A DNA stretch of 64,000 bases from Pedobacter psychrodurus (GCF_004331735.1 NZ_SJSO01000004.1:335392-399391); one strand, 5' to 3'. Shown: positions 54,798-64,000, numbered from the stretch's first letter. The notes: a model not told the origin generated them from the letters alone. A program made the numbers and translations.

Positions 54798-56894
54798 ATG
54801 TTCATACAATTCCAATCACATATTAATAGGTTATTATTTTTCAAAGTAATGCGGTTAGTTGTTATGCTAGCTTTGTTAGCAAATAATGCTATTTCACAGC
54901 AAATTAAAAAAGATCTATGGACAATTAATGCTATAGATACGGCTAATTATACACCCGCCTATTTAGGTAATGGTATTGTGGGCTTAAGAAGTCAAAAAAG
55001 TGGCTTAAGCGCAGAACGTGTGATTGTTAATGGGTTATATGATCGGTCTAACCTTGGAGATTATGTAAGGCTGATTAACAATTATAACCCTGTTAATATC
55101 AAGATTGTTTTCAACGATAAAAAAGAACTGGAGTTTGGCGCTAAAGTTAAAAACTGGAAACAAACCATGAAACTAAAAGAGGCCGTATTAGAAACATCTT
55201 ACACCTATGGAACCCAGATAGGCGTAAAGACCCAAATGCTAGCTTTACGTAATATACCAATGGCAGCGATGATGATTTATGAGTTTGAAGCGTTAGAAGA
55301 CATTGAATTTACTGTACAAAATGCAATTACCATACCCGATCGCAGTAAAAATCAAGGTATTTATAAGGCCAACCTTAATTATGGGATGTATAGTTTAAGT
55401 ACAACTATAAAAGAAAAAATTCCGGTGATGTCGGCGGCTTTCCCTACAGAAACGGGTAACGATTGTGTTTCTGGTGCTAATACATTTTTTTTTAATGGAC
55501 ATGTGCCTCAGCTTAACTACACAAAATTAAATAACCTAAGCCAACAGTTGGCATTTACGGTGAAACTAAAAAAGGGTGAGAAATACTCGTTTTGTATGCT
55601 CAGTGCATTTACGCACTCAAAATTTACCAGCGATCCATATAATGATGTTGTACGCATTTGCAGTAGAGATTATAATTTGGGCTACAAACATTTACTAGAA
55701 AACCATAAGGCTGCTTGGGCAAAATTATGGGAGAGCGATATAGAGATTGAAGGCGACGATGAAGCACAAATTGATACCAGACTTGCCCTTTATTCTTTAT
55801 ACTCTTCTATCGCTAAAGGTTTTGAGTTAAGTATCCCACCCACTGGTTTAGCAGAAACTGGATGGGGTGGACATATTTTTTGGGATGCCGAACTTTGGAT
55901 GTATCCGCCATTACTGGTCATGCAACCAACTTTCGCCGCATCTATGGTTGATTTTCGATTTAACACCCTAGCCCAAGCAAAAAAACGAGCTGCACAATTT
56001 GGATATCAAGGAGCTATGTATCCATGGGAATCAGACTTGGAAGGGAATGAATGTACGCCAATTTCTTATAAATTGGATATGAATGAGCATCATGTAACTG
56101 CTGATATAGCGATAGCCGCATGGAATTACTATAAAGTTACTAAAGACAAATTGTGGCTTAAACAAAAAGGTTTCCCGTTGATCAAGGATATAGCAGAGTT
56201 CTGGGTTTCTAGAGTGGGTAAAGATGAAAATGGCAATTATCATATTAAAAATGTGGTTGGCCCAGATGAATACTTCGAAGATGTAGACGATGATGCATTT
56301 ACCAATGGTGTGGTAAAAGTGGTTTTAGATGCTGCAGTAAAAAGTGCAAAATTGTTAAATGAGTCAATAAACCCCCAATGGCAAGAAGTTTTTAACAAAA
56401 TAGTGGTCTTAAAACATAAAGACGGGCATACTTTACAAAATGCGCAATATACCGGACAGCGGATTAAACAAGCAGATGTTAATTTATTGGCATTTCCACT
56501 TGATTTTATCACAGATAAAAGTCAAATATTAAAAGATTTACAATATTATGAACCAAAGATAGATCCAAATGGACCTTCCATGAGCTATAGTGTACTAGCC
56601 ACTTCTTACGCTCGTTTAGGGCAAGTTGATAAAGCATATCAACTTTTCCGAAAGGCCTATCAGCCAAACCGAAAGGCTCCATTTGGTTTGATATCAGAGA
56701 AGCCAGGTAAAAGTGCTACGGTGTTTTGTACTGGATATGGCGGCATGTTACAAACCATCATTTTTGGTTTTGCCGGAATGAAGATAGGCGAGAATGGTCT
56801 TTACCAAAAAAAAGCTAATTTGCCACTTCACTGGGAAAAGCTAACCCTTAAAATGAGCGGACAAGAAGATATTGTTTGTGGCCCAAGTAAGTAA
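54798..56894 (+). CDS. GH65-family enzyme, secreted (alpha-glucosidase or phosphorylase fold)
   Basis: 698 residues from this ATG; a start at 54849 (MRLVVMLALLANN) would give a more standard signal peptide. The N-domain is a beta-sandwich (about 40-290). The barrel holds GGHIFWDAELWMYPPLL, YPWESDLEGNE, LDMNEHHVTADIA and VGPDEYFEDVDDDAFTN with E491 the expected acid. GH65 includes maltose, trehalose and kojibiose phosphorylases and some hydrolases. A signal peptide favours a hydrolase of alpha-glucosides. It ends 32 bases before the convergent TPR-like gene. Confidence 0.88.
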   Translation: MFIQFQSHINRLLFFKVMRLVVMLALLANNAISQQIKKDLWTINAIDTANYTPAYLGNGIVGLRSQKSGLSAERVIVNGLYDRSNLGDYVRLINNYNPVNIKIVFNDKKELEFGAKVKNWKQTMKLKEAVLETSYTYGTQIGVKTQMLALRNIPMAAMMIYEFEALEDIEFTVQNAITIPDRSKNQGIYKANLNYGMYSLSTTIKEKIPVMSAAFPTETGNDCVSGANTFFFNGHVPQLNYTKLNNLSQQLAFTVKLKKGEKYSFCMLSAFTHSKFTSDPYNDVVRICSRDYNLGYKHLLENHKAAWAKLWESDIEIEGDDEAQIDTRLALYSLYSSIAKGFELSIPPTGLAETGWGGHIFWDAELWMYPPLLVMQPTFAASMVDFRFNTLAQAKKRAAQFGYQGAMYPWESDLEGNECTPISYKLDMNEHHVTADIAIAAWNYYKVTKDKLWLKQKGFPLIKDIAEFWVSRVGKDENGNYHIKNVVGPDEYFEDVDDDAFTNGVVKVVLDAAVKSAKLLNESINPQWQEVFNKIVVLKHKDGHTLQNAQYTGQRIKQADVNLLAFPLDFITDKSQILKDLQYYEPKIDPNGPSMSYSVLATSYARLGQVDKAYQLFRKAYQPNRKAPFGLISEKPGKSATVFCTGYGGMLQTIIFGFAGMKIGENGLYQKKANLPLHWEKLTLKMSGQEDIVCGPSK

Positions 56895-56926
56895 CAACAA
56901 TATTGAATCTTTCTGGTTTGGCATAT

Positions 56927-58453
56927 TTAAGATGAATTAGCTGTCTTTTCATTAAATAGGTGAGATAGCCTCTTCTTGAATATTTTAGCTTCAATCCATG
57001 CGGCAAAGTCAAAGATATTCAGGACCTGGAGTTCATACTTATGTTCTGCTATTTCATCGAATTTTTTCTCGATCGCATCCCAGATGACAATGCGCTCTTT
57101 AATGGATTTTGGCGACATTTGCATTAATAGAAAGTTGAAGATGATTTTTTCTAGGAGATAGGCTTTCTTGTCATTGTCTTTTAAGGTTCTCTTTATGGAT
57201 CTGATTTCATATTGGATGTAGTCATGGTTTCCAAGTTCGTAATGGATAAGCAGATTAATCAATCGGGAAGTTCGGTAAACCGGTAAACTATAAAAAATAC
57301 TGCCTCCCAAGAGGATTTTATTCAAATTGGCATGGGCCAGGTCAATATTCTCCTTCATGAGGTGAATTAATGAGGTATAGAGGTAAACTTCGGCTTGTTT
57401 TCCAGGGTTAAGCAGATCAATTTTATTAAATAACTTCTCATCTAGCGATAGGCTGAGTCGTTCTGCCTCCTCGATATTACCCGTATTCAATAGCCTTACC
57501 GTTTTGTATATATAGACTATTCGGTTACGGTTTAGCGATTGGAAATCTGAAATATGGTGTAGGGTATTTAATTTATCCAAGAAAAACTGCATTGCGTCAA
57601 ATTGCCTAATGCTATGCAAGCTATTTAAAACACCTTCTATGGTAGTTAGGTAATCCATTACCGAGGATTCCTTTATATTATCATCGGCCTCAAAAAGTAA
57701 TATTAACTCTGCAAAAGTTTTAAATGCCGCTTTATAGTCGCCAATGCTCATTAAAAAATAGGCCTGAAACAAGAAATGATTTTTTTTCCCCTCGAAGGTG
57801 GTAGAAATCGGTTTCGAGATAAGTGAAAGCTCTGAAACCAACAAATCATTTAGTTCTTCCTTTTGTCTCTCGGTTCTTACATTACCCTTATATAATAATC
57901 TATGATGAGCCAAGTGGTATAATGAAGCGTGCTGAAAGATTTGTTGGGTATGTTTTAATAAGGTCTGCACCTTCATTTGCTTTTGAACAAGCTCCTTTTC
58001 ATTGACAGTGTGAAAGCCTAAGTTGCTGATAAATGTAAGCTCTATAATTGAAGCCCAAATTTGAATGGAATAAAACTCATTCTTTTTCGCCTCCAACTGT
58101 ACTTTTTGGATTTTTTTAAAAGCCTCAACATACAAACCTCGCTCAAACAACACCATTATGGTCAGTATTTCAGAAGTTAATTTAAAAAGCATTTGTTTAT
58201 CGCGTTGTAAATGGATGATGGCATCCAAAATAACTTTGAACAAATACGAGCTTGTCGTATTGAATGAGGCATTTGGGCAATAGGAAGAAAAACGTTTCTT
58301 AACTTGATCAATATCTTTTTCAGCCAAAAACACTTCAAGTAGCTGTAGGTAATCCTTTTTCCCCTCATGTAAGGTGCCGTACAATTTAAGGTATCGTCTT
58401 TCACTTTTTGAAAGTGAGCTAATCAGGGTGGCTAGGGAAATGATGTTACTCAT
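56927..58453 (-). CDS. Unrecognised all-helical (TPR-like) cytoplasmic protein
   Basis: 508 residues, no signal peptide or membrane segment. The sequence consists of repeated amphipathic helix pairs of about 34-40 residues (for example YKAAFKTFAELILLFEAD, NIEEAERLSLSLDEKLF), as in TPR solenoids. The start (SLSKSERRYLKLYGTLHEGKKDYLQLLEVF) resembles a conserved opening that I recall from uncharacterised Bacteroidota proteins. Function unknown. It is divergent from ribokinase across 187 AT-rich bases and convergent with GH65, so it appears not to be part of either operon. Confidence 0.75.
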   Translation of the reverse strand: MSNIISLATLISSLSKSERRYLKLYGTLHEGKKDYLQLLEVFLAEKDIDQVKKRFSSYCPNASFNTTSSYLFKVILDAIIHLQRDKQMLFKLTSEILTIMVLFERGLYVEAFKKIQKVQLEAKKNEFYSIQIWASIIELTFISNLGFHTVNEKELVQKQMKVQTLLKHTQQIFQHASLYHLAHHRLLYKGNVRTERQKEELNDLLVSELSLISKPISTTFEGKKNHFLFQAYFLMSIGDYKAAFKTFAELILLFEADDNIKESSVMDYLTTIEGVLNSLHSIRQFDAMQFFLDKLNTLHHISDFQSLNRNRIVYIYKTVRLLNTGNIEEAERLSLSLDEKLFNKIDLLNPGKQAEVYLYTSLIHLMKENIDLAHANLNKILLGGSIFYSLPVYRTSRLINLLIHYELGNHDYIQYEIRSIKRTLKDNDKKAYLLEKIIFNFLLMQMSPKSIKERIVIWDAIEKKFDEIAEHKYELQVLNIFDFAAWIEAKIFKKRLSHLFNEKTANSS

Positions 58454-58640
58454 TATATTTTGGAATTATATTTTTTGTAATGGTATTTTCTTGTTCCTAA
58501 TTGTAAAATTAATATTTTTTGGTGGTTGATTAGTTAATTATTAATTTTTGGAATTATTTTTTGATGCTTAATTGTGTGCAGATTAATTAGCTTTATTCAT
58601 TATTTTTATAATTGATTTAAAACCAAATATAAATTCTACT

Positions 58641-59567
58641 ATGAAACCATCTATCCTAGTTGTAGGAAGTTCTAATACAGACATGGTAATTAAGGCAGAT
58701 CACCTACCGAGTCCAGGAGAAACCATTTTAGGCGGAACGTTTTTGATGAATCCCGGGGGGAAAGGCGCTAATCAGGCAGTCGCAGCAGCTAGGCTTGGTG
58801 GTTCGGTAACCTTTATTTGTAAAACAGGAAACGATATTTTCGGTAAACAGTCTGTTCAACTTTTTGAAGATGAGGGAATAGATGTTTCACATCTATTGTC
58901 AGATTCTAAAAATCCTTCTGGGGTTGCATTGATTACAGTTGATAAAAATGCCGAGAATTGCATCGTGGTTGCCTCTGGTGCAAATGCATCATTAAGCGTT
59001 GCCGATCTTCAACAAACTGATGCGGTTATAAAGAACGCTGAAATTGTGCTCATGCAATTAGAAATCCCGCTAGAAACCGTTGCTTACGTTGCTGAAATTG
59101 CTTACTTTAATGGAAATATAGTTGTACTGAATCCAGCTCCAGCTTGTAAATTGCCAGATTCGCTTTACAAACATATCAGTATCATAACACCCAATCAGCA
59201 TGAGGCAGAACTTTTAACAGGTACAAAAGTTATTGACCTAGAGAGTGCAAAAATTGCTGCAAAAATTTTACGAGATAAAGGTGTAAAAGATATAATAATT
59301 ACGCTAGGTAAGGCCGGAGCACTTGTATATAGTAATTTACTATTTACACATATTGCTGCAGAAAAGGTTATTGCCTTAGATACGACTGCTGCTGGAGATG
59401 TATTTAATGGAGCATTAACAGTAGCTATTGCAGAAGGGAAGAGCATTGAAGAAGCTACGGTTTTTGCATGTAAGGCTTCTGGAATTGCCGTTACTCGCTT
59501 AGGTGCACAATCGTCTGCTCCCTACCGTAATGAAATAAATTCGGCTACCCATCAATCAATCAATTAA
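58641..59567 (+). CDS. rbsK: Ribokinase
   Basis: 308 residues, PfkB family. Motifs are NPGGKGANQAVAAARLGG (about 37-54), ITPNQHEAELLTG, and DTTAAGDVFNGAL with D256 the expected catalytic base (as in E. coli RbsK, DTTAAGD). It phosphorylates ribose to ribose 5-phosphate with ATP. Followed after 26 bases by a GRP-type sugar transporter gene. Confidence 0.92.
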   Translation: MKPSILVVGSSNTDMVIKADHLPSPGETILGGTFLMNPGGKGANQAVAAARLGGSVTFICKTGNDIFGKQSVQLFEDEGIDVSHLLSDSKNPSGVALITVDKNAENCIVVASGANASLSVADLQQTDAVIKNAEIVLMQLEIPLETVAYVAEIAYFNGNIVVLNPAPACKLPDSLYKHISIITPNQHEAELLTGTKVIDLESAKIAAKILRDKGVKDIIITLGKAGALVYSNLLFTHIAAEKVIALDTTAAGDVFNGALTVAIAEGKSIEEATVFACKASGIAVTRLGAQSSAPYRNEINSATHQSIN

Positions 59568-59593
59568 TTTTCACCTAGTCAACCAACCAACAG

Positions 59594-60595
59594 ATGTTTA
59601 TCATACAATCTTATGCCACTGCCATTCTATTTTGTTTTATTACAATGTTATGCTGGGGTTCCTGGGCTAACACGCAAAAGCTCGCTGCAAAGACCTGGCG
59701 TTTCGAGCTATTTTATTGGGATTATGTTATTGGGATCTTACTATTTTCAATCGTGTCTGCGTTTACCATAGGTAGCTTTGGCGACCAGGGTAGAGGGTTT
59801 CTTGTAGATATAAACCAAGCTAATTCTTCAAGTATATTTAGCGCACTTTTGGGAGGGATAATCTTCAATGCAGCAAACATATTATTTTCTGCCTCTATAG
59901 CAATTGCAGGTATGTCTGTAGCATTTCCAATAGCAATTGGGCTGGCACTTGTACTTGGTGTTATTATTAATTACTCTGCTGCACAAAACAGCAACCCAGT
60001 TTTACTGTTTGTGGGCGTGGCACTGGTCATGGTTGCCATTTTGCTAAATGCTGCTGCCTATAGAAAGAAAAGTGCAACTAATCAAAAGGTTTCAGGCAAG
60101 GGGATATTCCTGGCATTAATTGCAGGGGTATTAATGTCTTTCTTTTATAAGTTTATTGCCAGCGCTATGGATCTGGACAATTTCGTTTACCCTGCCGTAG
60201 GGAAGATGACGCCATACACCGCGGTATTCATATTTTCCATTGGTATATTTTTAAGCAACTTCGTATTCAATACCATACTCATTAAAAAACCATTCGTTGG
60301 CGAACCAACTAGTTACAAGGCTTATTTTAACGGGAATTTTAAGACCCATTTAACAGGTATTCTTGGTGGGTTGATATGGGGGCTGGGCAACTCACTTAAC
60401 CTAATCGCTGCAGGGAAGGCTGGTCCTGCTATTTCTTACGGATTGGGGCAGGGTGCAACTTTGATTGCCGCTTTATGGGGCGTATTTGTATGGAAAGAAT
60501 TTAAAAATGCTCCTAAGGGGACAAATATACTTGTCAGCGCCATGTTTCTGTTTTTTATTGTTGGCCTTTCTCTTTTAATATTATCGGGCGTTTAA
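59594..60595 (+). CDS. GRP/DMT-type sugar uptake permease
   Basis: 333 residues with about 10 hydrophobic segments. The opening LCWGSWANTQKLAAKTWRFE, SASIAIAGMSVAFPIAIGLALVLG and KAGPAISYGLGQGATLIAALWGVFVWKEF match the glucose/ribose porter (GRP) family within the drug/metabolite superfamily. It probably imports ribose, or another pentose such as arabinose released by the following enzyme, for the upstream kinase. Confidence 0.85.
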   Translation: MFIIQSYATAILFCFITMLCWGSWANTQKLAAKTWRFELFYWDYVIGILLFSIVSAFTIGSFGDQGRGFLVDINQANSSSIFSALLGGIIFNAANILFSASIAIAGMSVAFPIAIGLALVLGVIINYSAAQNSNPVLLFVGVALVMVAILLNAAAYRKKSATNQKVSGKGIFLALIAGVLMSFFYKFIASAMDLDNFVYPAVGKMTPYTAVFIFSIGIFLSNFVFNTILIKKPFVGEPTSYKAYFNGNFKTHLTGILGGLIWGLGNSLNLIAAGKAGPAISYGLGQGATLIAALWGVFVWKEFKNAPKGTNILVSAMFLFFIVGLSLLILSGV

Positions 60596-60615
60596 TTTTA
60601 ATCACTAAATCTATC

Positions 60616-63174
60616 ATGAACATAAAATATAAATTACTTTTTCTTTTTGCTTTCACTACAAGCATGGCATTCGCACAGTTGCCATTAACGGGACCATGGC
60701 GTTATTCTTTTACAAATGATAAATCGAGTGCAGAACCTGGCTTTAATGACTCGGATTGGAAGACCAAGGCGAGCGATAAATTAAAGTGGGATCAAGAATT
60801 ACCTAAAAGCAGCAATGTTGTCTGGATACGAAAGAAAGTTGTTATTCCTTCCTCTTTAAAAAATGAACTTAAAAAAACAGGGGTCTTGGTATTATACCTT
60901 GGGCGAATCAAGCAAGAAGATAAATTTTACCTAAATGGGAAATTCATGGGAGAAACCAATTCTGGTGATATCAAAAGGGCTTATGTAATCAATGAGAAGG
61001 ATATATCATGGGATCAGGAGAATACGATAGCGGTAAGTATCAGTCATTGGGGAGGTAGTTCTTCAGTAGAGGCATCACCCATTATCACTGCTGCAAAACC
61101 TCAACAGGTATTTATCATGGCTGCAAAGGCCACTGGAGCAACCAATAAGCATAAGGTAAATGGTAAAGAAGTGGTTTACATCGGTACGCTAAAAAACAAA
61201 GCCGAAAGAACTGTAAATGGAACAATGACGGCAGATTTTTACGATCTAGATCAAAGGAAATTGAAAAGCGTTGTAAAGAACATAACTATAAAAGCTGGCG
61301 ATAATACCTATTCATTTCCCTACAAATCGCCTTCATCATTTCTTAAGGTTCAGTACACGCTTTCAATCCCTACATATGGCTATAAAGCGCATTGGAATGA
61401 CGAATATGGTTTCATGGACATTAGCTATAAACCTGCAATCCCTGTGGTTGCCTACAAAGCAAAAGAAACATTTAATCCAGCGTTACTCGGCCAACAAACA
61501 ATTCAGGGTTGGTTGGGCGAAAAGCTAAAGGCAAATAAAGACCAACGTTTATATAAAGTTGATGAAGCCGGGTTACTTGCGGGTTTTATCAATAAACCAG
61601 GTGTGCATCCATGGATTGGAGAACATGTAGGCAAGTTTTTAGAAACTGCATGCAATACCTATCAGAATACAAAAGATCCTCTATTAAAAACTCAGTTAGA
61701 TCGTACTGCTCAACAACTTATTGCAGCGCAGTTAACAGATGGTTATCTGGGGACTTATGACAATGAAAGCCAGTGGACAAGCTGGGATGTTTGGTCTCAT
61801 AAATATGATTTGGTTGGCCTTTTAAGCTATTATGAATTAACGGGTTATCTACCTGCCTTAACTGCATCAAAAAAAATAGGCGATTTACTCTATAAAAGAT
61901 TTGGGAATAAAGCCGGGCAACTGGACATCATAAAATCCGGGGCACATGTTGGCATGGCGGCAACAAGTGTGATAGATCCAATGACTGATCTATACCGCTT
62001 CTCTGGCAAGAAGGAATACCTGGATTTTTGCTATTACATTACGCAAAGCTATGACCAAAAAAATGGGCCAAAAATACTCTCAACACTTGATTCTTTAGGT
62101 CGTGTTGATAAAACCGCTAATGCAAAGGCTTATGAAATGATGTCGAACCTGGTGGGTCTAGTCAAGTTATATCGTGTGACAGGAGATGAAAAAATACTAA
62201 AGCCTGTGCTAACCGCTTGGAATGATATAACGACAAAACGTTTGTACATTACTGGTACAACCAGTTCTTTCGAGCATTTCCAGGACGATCATTTATTGCC
62301 CGCTAGTAAAAATGATAATATGGGGGAGGGTTGTGTCACTACTACTTGGGTCCAGTTAAATTTTCAGTTACTTAGCATATTTGGTAAAATGGAATATGTT
62401 AACGAATTGGAACGTGCCGTTTATAACCATTTGATTGGGGCAGAGAATCCGCAAACTGGCTGTGTAAGTTATTATACACCTTTAATGGGTGCTAAACCCT
62501 ATGGCTGTAACATCACTTGCTGCATGTCCAGCGTGCCTCGTGGCATTGCCATGATTCCGCTGTTTACCAATGGAAAAATCAACGGAAGCCCATCTATTCT
62601 TTTCTACCAGCCAGGTGTGTATAAATCTTTTGTTAACGGAAAAAATCTCGTTGAATTTACCACTCAAACCTCTTTTCCAGAAAATGGAGACGTTACCATT
62701 AACGTAAATCCGGCTGTCAATTCAAAGTTTGAAGTGTTGCTTCGCAAGCCATATTGGGCTGGCGACTTTAAAATCGCGGTTAATGGTAAGGAACAAACAG
62801 TAACGACTAATGAGACTGTTTCTTTAAATCGCTTTTGGAACAAAGGCGATAGGATAAATGTGAGTTTTACCTTGCCGGTCAAAGTGTTAGATGGTGGCAT
62901 AAGTTATCCTGGTTCAATTGCTTTTCAACGTGGGCCGCAGGTGCTAGTTTTTGATAAAAAATTAAATCCAACTTTACCAGAGGTGTTTACCGTTCAGCCA
63001 AATTCTGTTCAATTAAATAATGCACCATGCGTATTGCCAGCTAAATGGATAGGTACTCAAGCTTATCAGGTTAAAGCAGAAGCGGGTGGCAAAACCGAGA
63101 ATATTATTTTGGTTCCTTATGCTGATGCCAGCCAAACAGGTGGTGAAGTGAGTACATGGTTAAAAAAGCAGTAA
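60616..63174 (+). CDS. GH127-type beta-L-arabinofuranosidase, secreted
   Basis: 852 residues with a signal peptide (1-20). A GH2-like jelly roll (about 25-165, VWIRKKVVIP, FYLNGKFMGET) is followed by a beta region and the alpha/alpha barrel (about 285-640). The zinc-thiolate site of GH127 is complete: E571 and C573 in MGEGCVTTTW, C635 and C636 in ITCCMSSVPRG; the first Cys of the pair is the expected nucleophile. A C-terminal beta-sandwich ends the protein. Known activity: release of beta-linked L-arabinofuranose; some homologues differ. Confidence 0.88.
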   Translation: MNIKYKLLFLFAFTTSMAFAQLPLTGPWRYSFTNDKSSAEPGFNDSDWKTKASDKLKWDQELPKSSNVVWIRKKVVIPSSLKNELKKTGVLVLYLGRIKQEDKFYLNGKFMGETNSGDIKRAYVINEKDISWDQENTIAVSISHWGGSSSVEASPIITAAKPQQVFIMAAKATGATNKHKVNGKEVVYIGTLKNKAERTVNGTMTADFYDLDQRKLKSVVKNITIKAGDNTYSFPYKSPSSFLKVQYTLSIPTYGYKAHWNDEYGFMDISYKPAIPVVAYKAKETFNPALLGQQTIQGWLGEKLKANKDQRLYKVDEAGLLAGFINKPGVHPWIGEHVGKFLETACNTYQNTKDPLLKTQLDRTAQQLIAAQLTDGYLGTYDNESQWTSWDVWSHKYDLVGLLSYYELTGYLPALTASKKIGDLLYKRFGNKAGQLDIIKSGAHVGMAATSVIDPMTDLYRFSGKKEYLDFCYYITQSYDQKNGPKILSTLDSLGRVDKTANAKAYEMMSNLVGLVKLYRVTGDEKILKPVLTAWNDITTKRLYITGTTSSFEHFQDDHLLPASKNDNMGEGCVTTTWVQLNFQLLSIFGKMEYVNELERAVYNHLIGAENPQTGCVSYYTPLMGAKPYGCNITCCMSSVPRGIAMIPLFTNGKINGSPSILFYQPGVYKSFVNGKNLVEFTTQTSFPENGDVTINVNPAVNSKFEVLLRKPYWAGDFKIAVNGKEQTVTTNETVSLNRFWNKGDRINVSFTLPVKVLDGGISYPGSIAFQRGPQVLVFDKKLNPTLPEVFTVQPNSVQLNNAPCVLPAKWIGTQAYQVKAEAGGKTENIILVPYADASQTGGEVSTWLKKQ

Positions 63175-63228
63175 AAAATCCCCATGTCAATCTGGAGAGC
63201 TTTTACAAGACATAACAAAATAGGTGCC

Positions 63229-63699
63229 ATGAAAAATAAAATCAATATTATACTTTTTGCAGCTTTTTTTTTGTGTGGTGCACCTTATGGTGCTTATGCC
63301 CAGGTTAAAGGCGACAGAAAAGCTATTTCGATTGCTGCTGAAATAATGGTTGACAAAATTCGTGGTGGTTTATTGGGACAGATCATAGGTAACATAAACG
63401 GGATGCCACATGAATTTAAGTATTTTGAAGTGCCTGGTGCCATAGAAAGCTACAGACCTGCTTTGCCGGATGGGGGAATAACTGATGATGATACAGATTT
63501 TGAATGGGTTTACATCTACCAAATGCAAAAAAGCCGTAATGCTTTTATCCCTTATAAAGATATCAATGCATTATGGACTAGTCGTATCAATAGAAATATT
63601 TGGTGTGCCAATCGTTTTGCCCGACACTTGATGGATCTGGGATTCCAACCACCGTTAACTGGAAACATCACGTTAAATCCTTGGGCCGAATTCAAATAA
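63229..63699 (+). pseudogene. ADP-ribosylglycohydrolase-family gene, truncated after about 156 codons
   Basis: The ATG at 63229 opens a clear signal peptide (MKNKINIILFAAFF to AYAQ); an in-frame ATG 15 codons upstream is less likely. The family N-terminus follows: DKIRGGLLGQIIGN, GGITDDDTDFEW (metal-binding Thr-Asp-Asp-Asp) and LTGNITLNPWAEF. The remainder of the fold, several hundred residues with the second metal motif, is missing. After NPWAEF the sequence abruptly enters a macro-domain gene. Secreted members of this family are common in Bacteroidota glycan loci; the target is unknown. Confidence 0.78.
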
Positions 63700-64000
63700 T
63701 TGTACACGTCTGCAATGATATCGGCGGGTGGGGAAAAGGTTTTGTGATGGCAATCTCAAAACGTTGGAAAGAACCAGAAAAGAGATATCGGGAGTGGTTC
63801 AAATCAAAGACTGGTTTCTCCCTTGGCGAAGTCCAGTTCGTGAAAGTTGAAGACGACCTTTGGGTTACCAACCTGATTGGCCAACATAAAATAAACAAAG
63901 ACGAAATGGGAAATGCACCAATTCGGTACGAGGCGATATCCAAGGGTCTAGAAAAAGTTGCCCAGTTTGCATCTGAAAATGGTGCAACGGTGCATATGCC
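63696..64000 (+). pseudogene. Macro-domain (ADP-ribose-binding) protein lacking its N-terminus, also cut by the window edge
   Basis: The frame reads IIVHVCNDIGGWGKGFVMAI, then SKRWKEPEKRYREWF, LGEVQFVKVEDDLWVTNLIGQ and VAQFASENGATVHMP, running to the window edge. This is the Appr-1''-P processing-type macro domain, which binds or hydrolyses ADP-ribose derivatives. Normal members have about 20 residues (MI-x-Y-x-x-GDAT type) before IIVH, and these are replaced here by the truncated hydrolase gene. No start codon and no stop in the window. Confidence 0.75.

Noticed and set aside
8790..59590. Recurring AACCAA or AACCAAATA just before many start codons.
   Set aside because: It is short, AT/A-rich and variable in spacing; it may reflect general leader composition in this organism.
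63688..63693. GAATTC at the hydrolase/macro junction as proof of a cloning chimera.
   Set aside because: A six-base site is common by chance in this window; it is only a hint.
1..64000. tRNA, CRISPR array, transposase or prophage.
   Set aside because: No cloverleaf, spaced direct repeats or transposase motifs were seen in any gap or reading frame.

Overview
The window looks like part of a Bacteroidota chromosome, most likely Sphingobacteriaceae (Pedobacter-like). It is AT-rich, genes lack Shine-Dalgarno sequences, TAnnTTTG-type -7 boxes precede some operons, and the gene set is typical: two SusC/SusD pairs, a one-protein hybrid two-component regulator, cupin-AraC regulators, and many secreted glycosidases with signal, lipoprotein or Tat leaders. 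Almost the whole window is one carbohydrate-utilisation region. I see no tRNA, rRNA, CRISPR array, transposase or phage gene.

Layout. 1-5.5 kb: tail of a glycosidase, then GH2 beta-glucuronidase-like, GH88/105 and GH10 enzymes. 5.5-6.1 kb: a gene graveyard holding a decayed GH105 3' end, a decayed GH125 exo-alpha-mannosidase 5' end and a cluster of three small hairpins. 6.1-11 kb: an AraC regulator divergent from a PhyH-type dioxygenase, a sugar isomerase-like TIM barrel and a large secreted GH94/GH36-like protein. 11-19.4 kb: a second AraC regulator divergent from a uronate operon (uxaC, SDR-type uxuB, secreted beta-propeller, Na+/solute symporter, uxuA, RraA-family protein). 19.5-47.6 kb: the main polysaccharide utilisation locus, all on the plus strand: beta-helix lipoprotein, SusC/D pair 1, SusC/D pair 2, DUF1735-PKD lipoprotein, exported Gfo/Idh/MocA oxidoreductase plus DUF1080, GH5-like, GH92, second beta-helix, SGNH esterase, GH3, GH105-DUF4861 fusion, truncated GH3 pseudogene and heparinase II/III-type lyase. 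47.8-52 kb: convergent hybrid two-component regulator. 52.4-56.9 kb: third AraC regulator, Tat-exported pyruvyltransferase-family protein, GH65. 56.9-58.5 kb: an unrecognised helical protein. 58.6-63.2 kb: ribokinase, GRP-type sugar transporter and GH127-type beta-L-arabinofuranosidase. 63.2-64 kb: the front part of an ADP-ribosylglycohydrolase-family gene abruptly joined to a macro-domain gene that has lost its start.

How it may work together (inference). Surface SusC/D proteins import an acidic heteroglycan. Heparinase-type and GH5/GH10 enzymes would cut it, and the SGNH esterase would remove acyl groups. GH88/105 and GH2 proteins release (unsaturated) uronic acids, and GH92, GH3, GH65 and GH127 trim neutral sugars. 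Uronates enter through the symporter and pass through UxaC, UxuB and UxuA to 2-keto-3-deoxygluconate. The set (uronate, alpha-mannosidase, beta-glucosidase, esterase and a pyruvyltransferase-fold protein) suggests a xanthan-like or other glucuronate-mannose exopolysaccharide, but the substrate cannot be proved from sequence.

The best leads are the exported pyruvyltransferase-fold protein, an AraC operator/promoter architecture with identical 49-bp spacing in two promoters, the oxidoreductase-DUF1080 pair, an RraA-family candidate for the missing KDG-cleaving step, and the chimeric junction at the right end.
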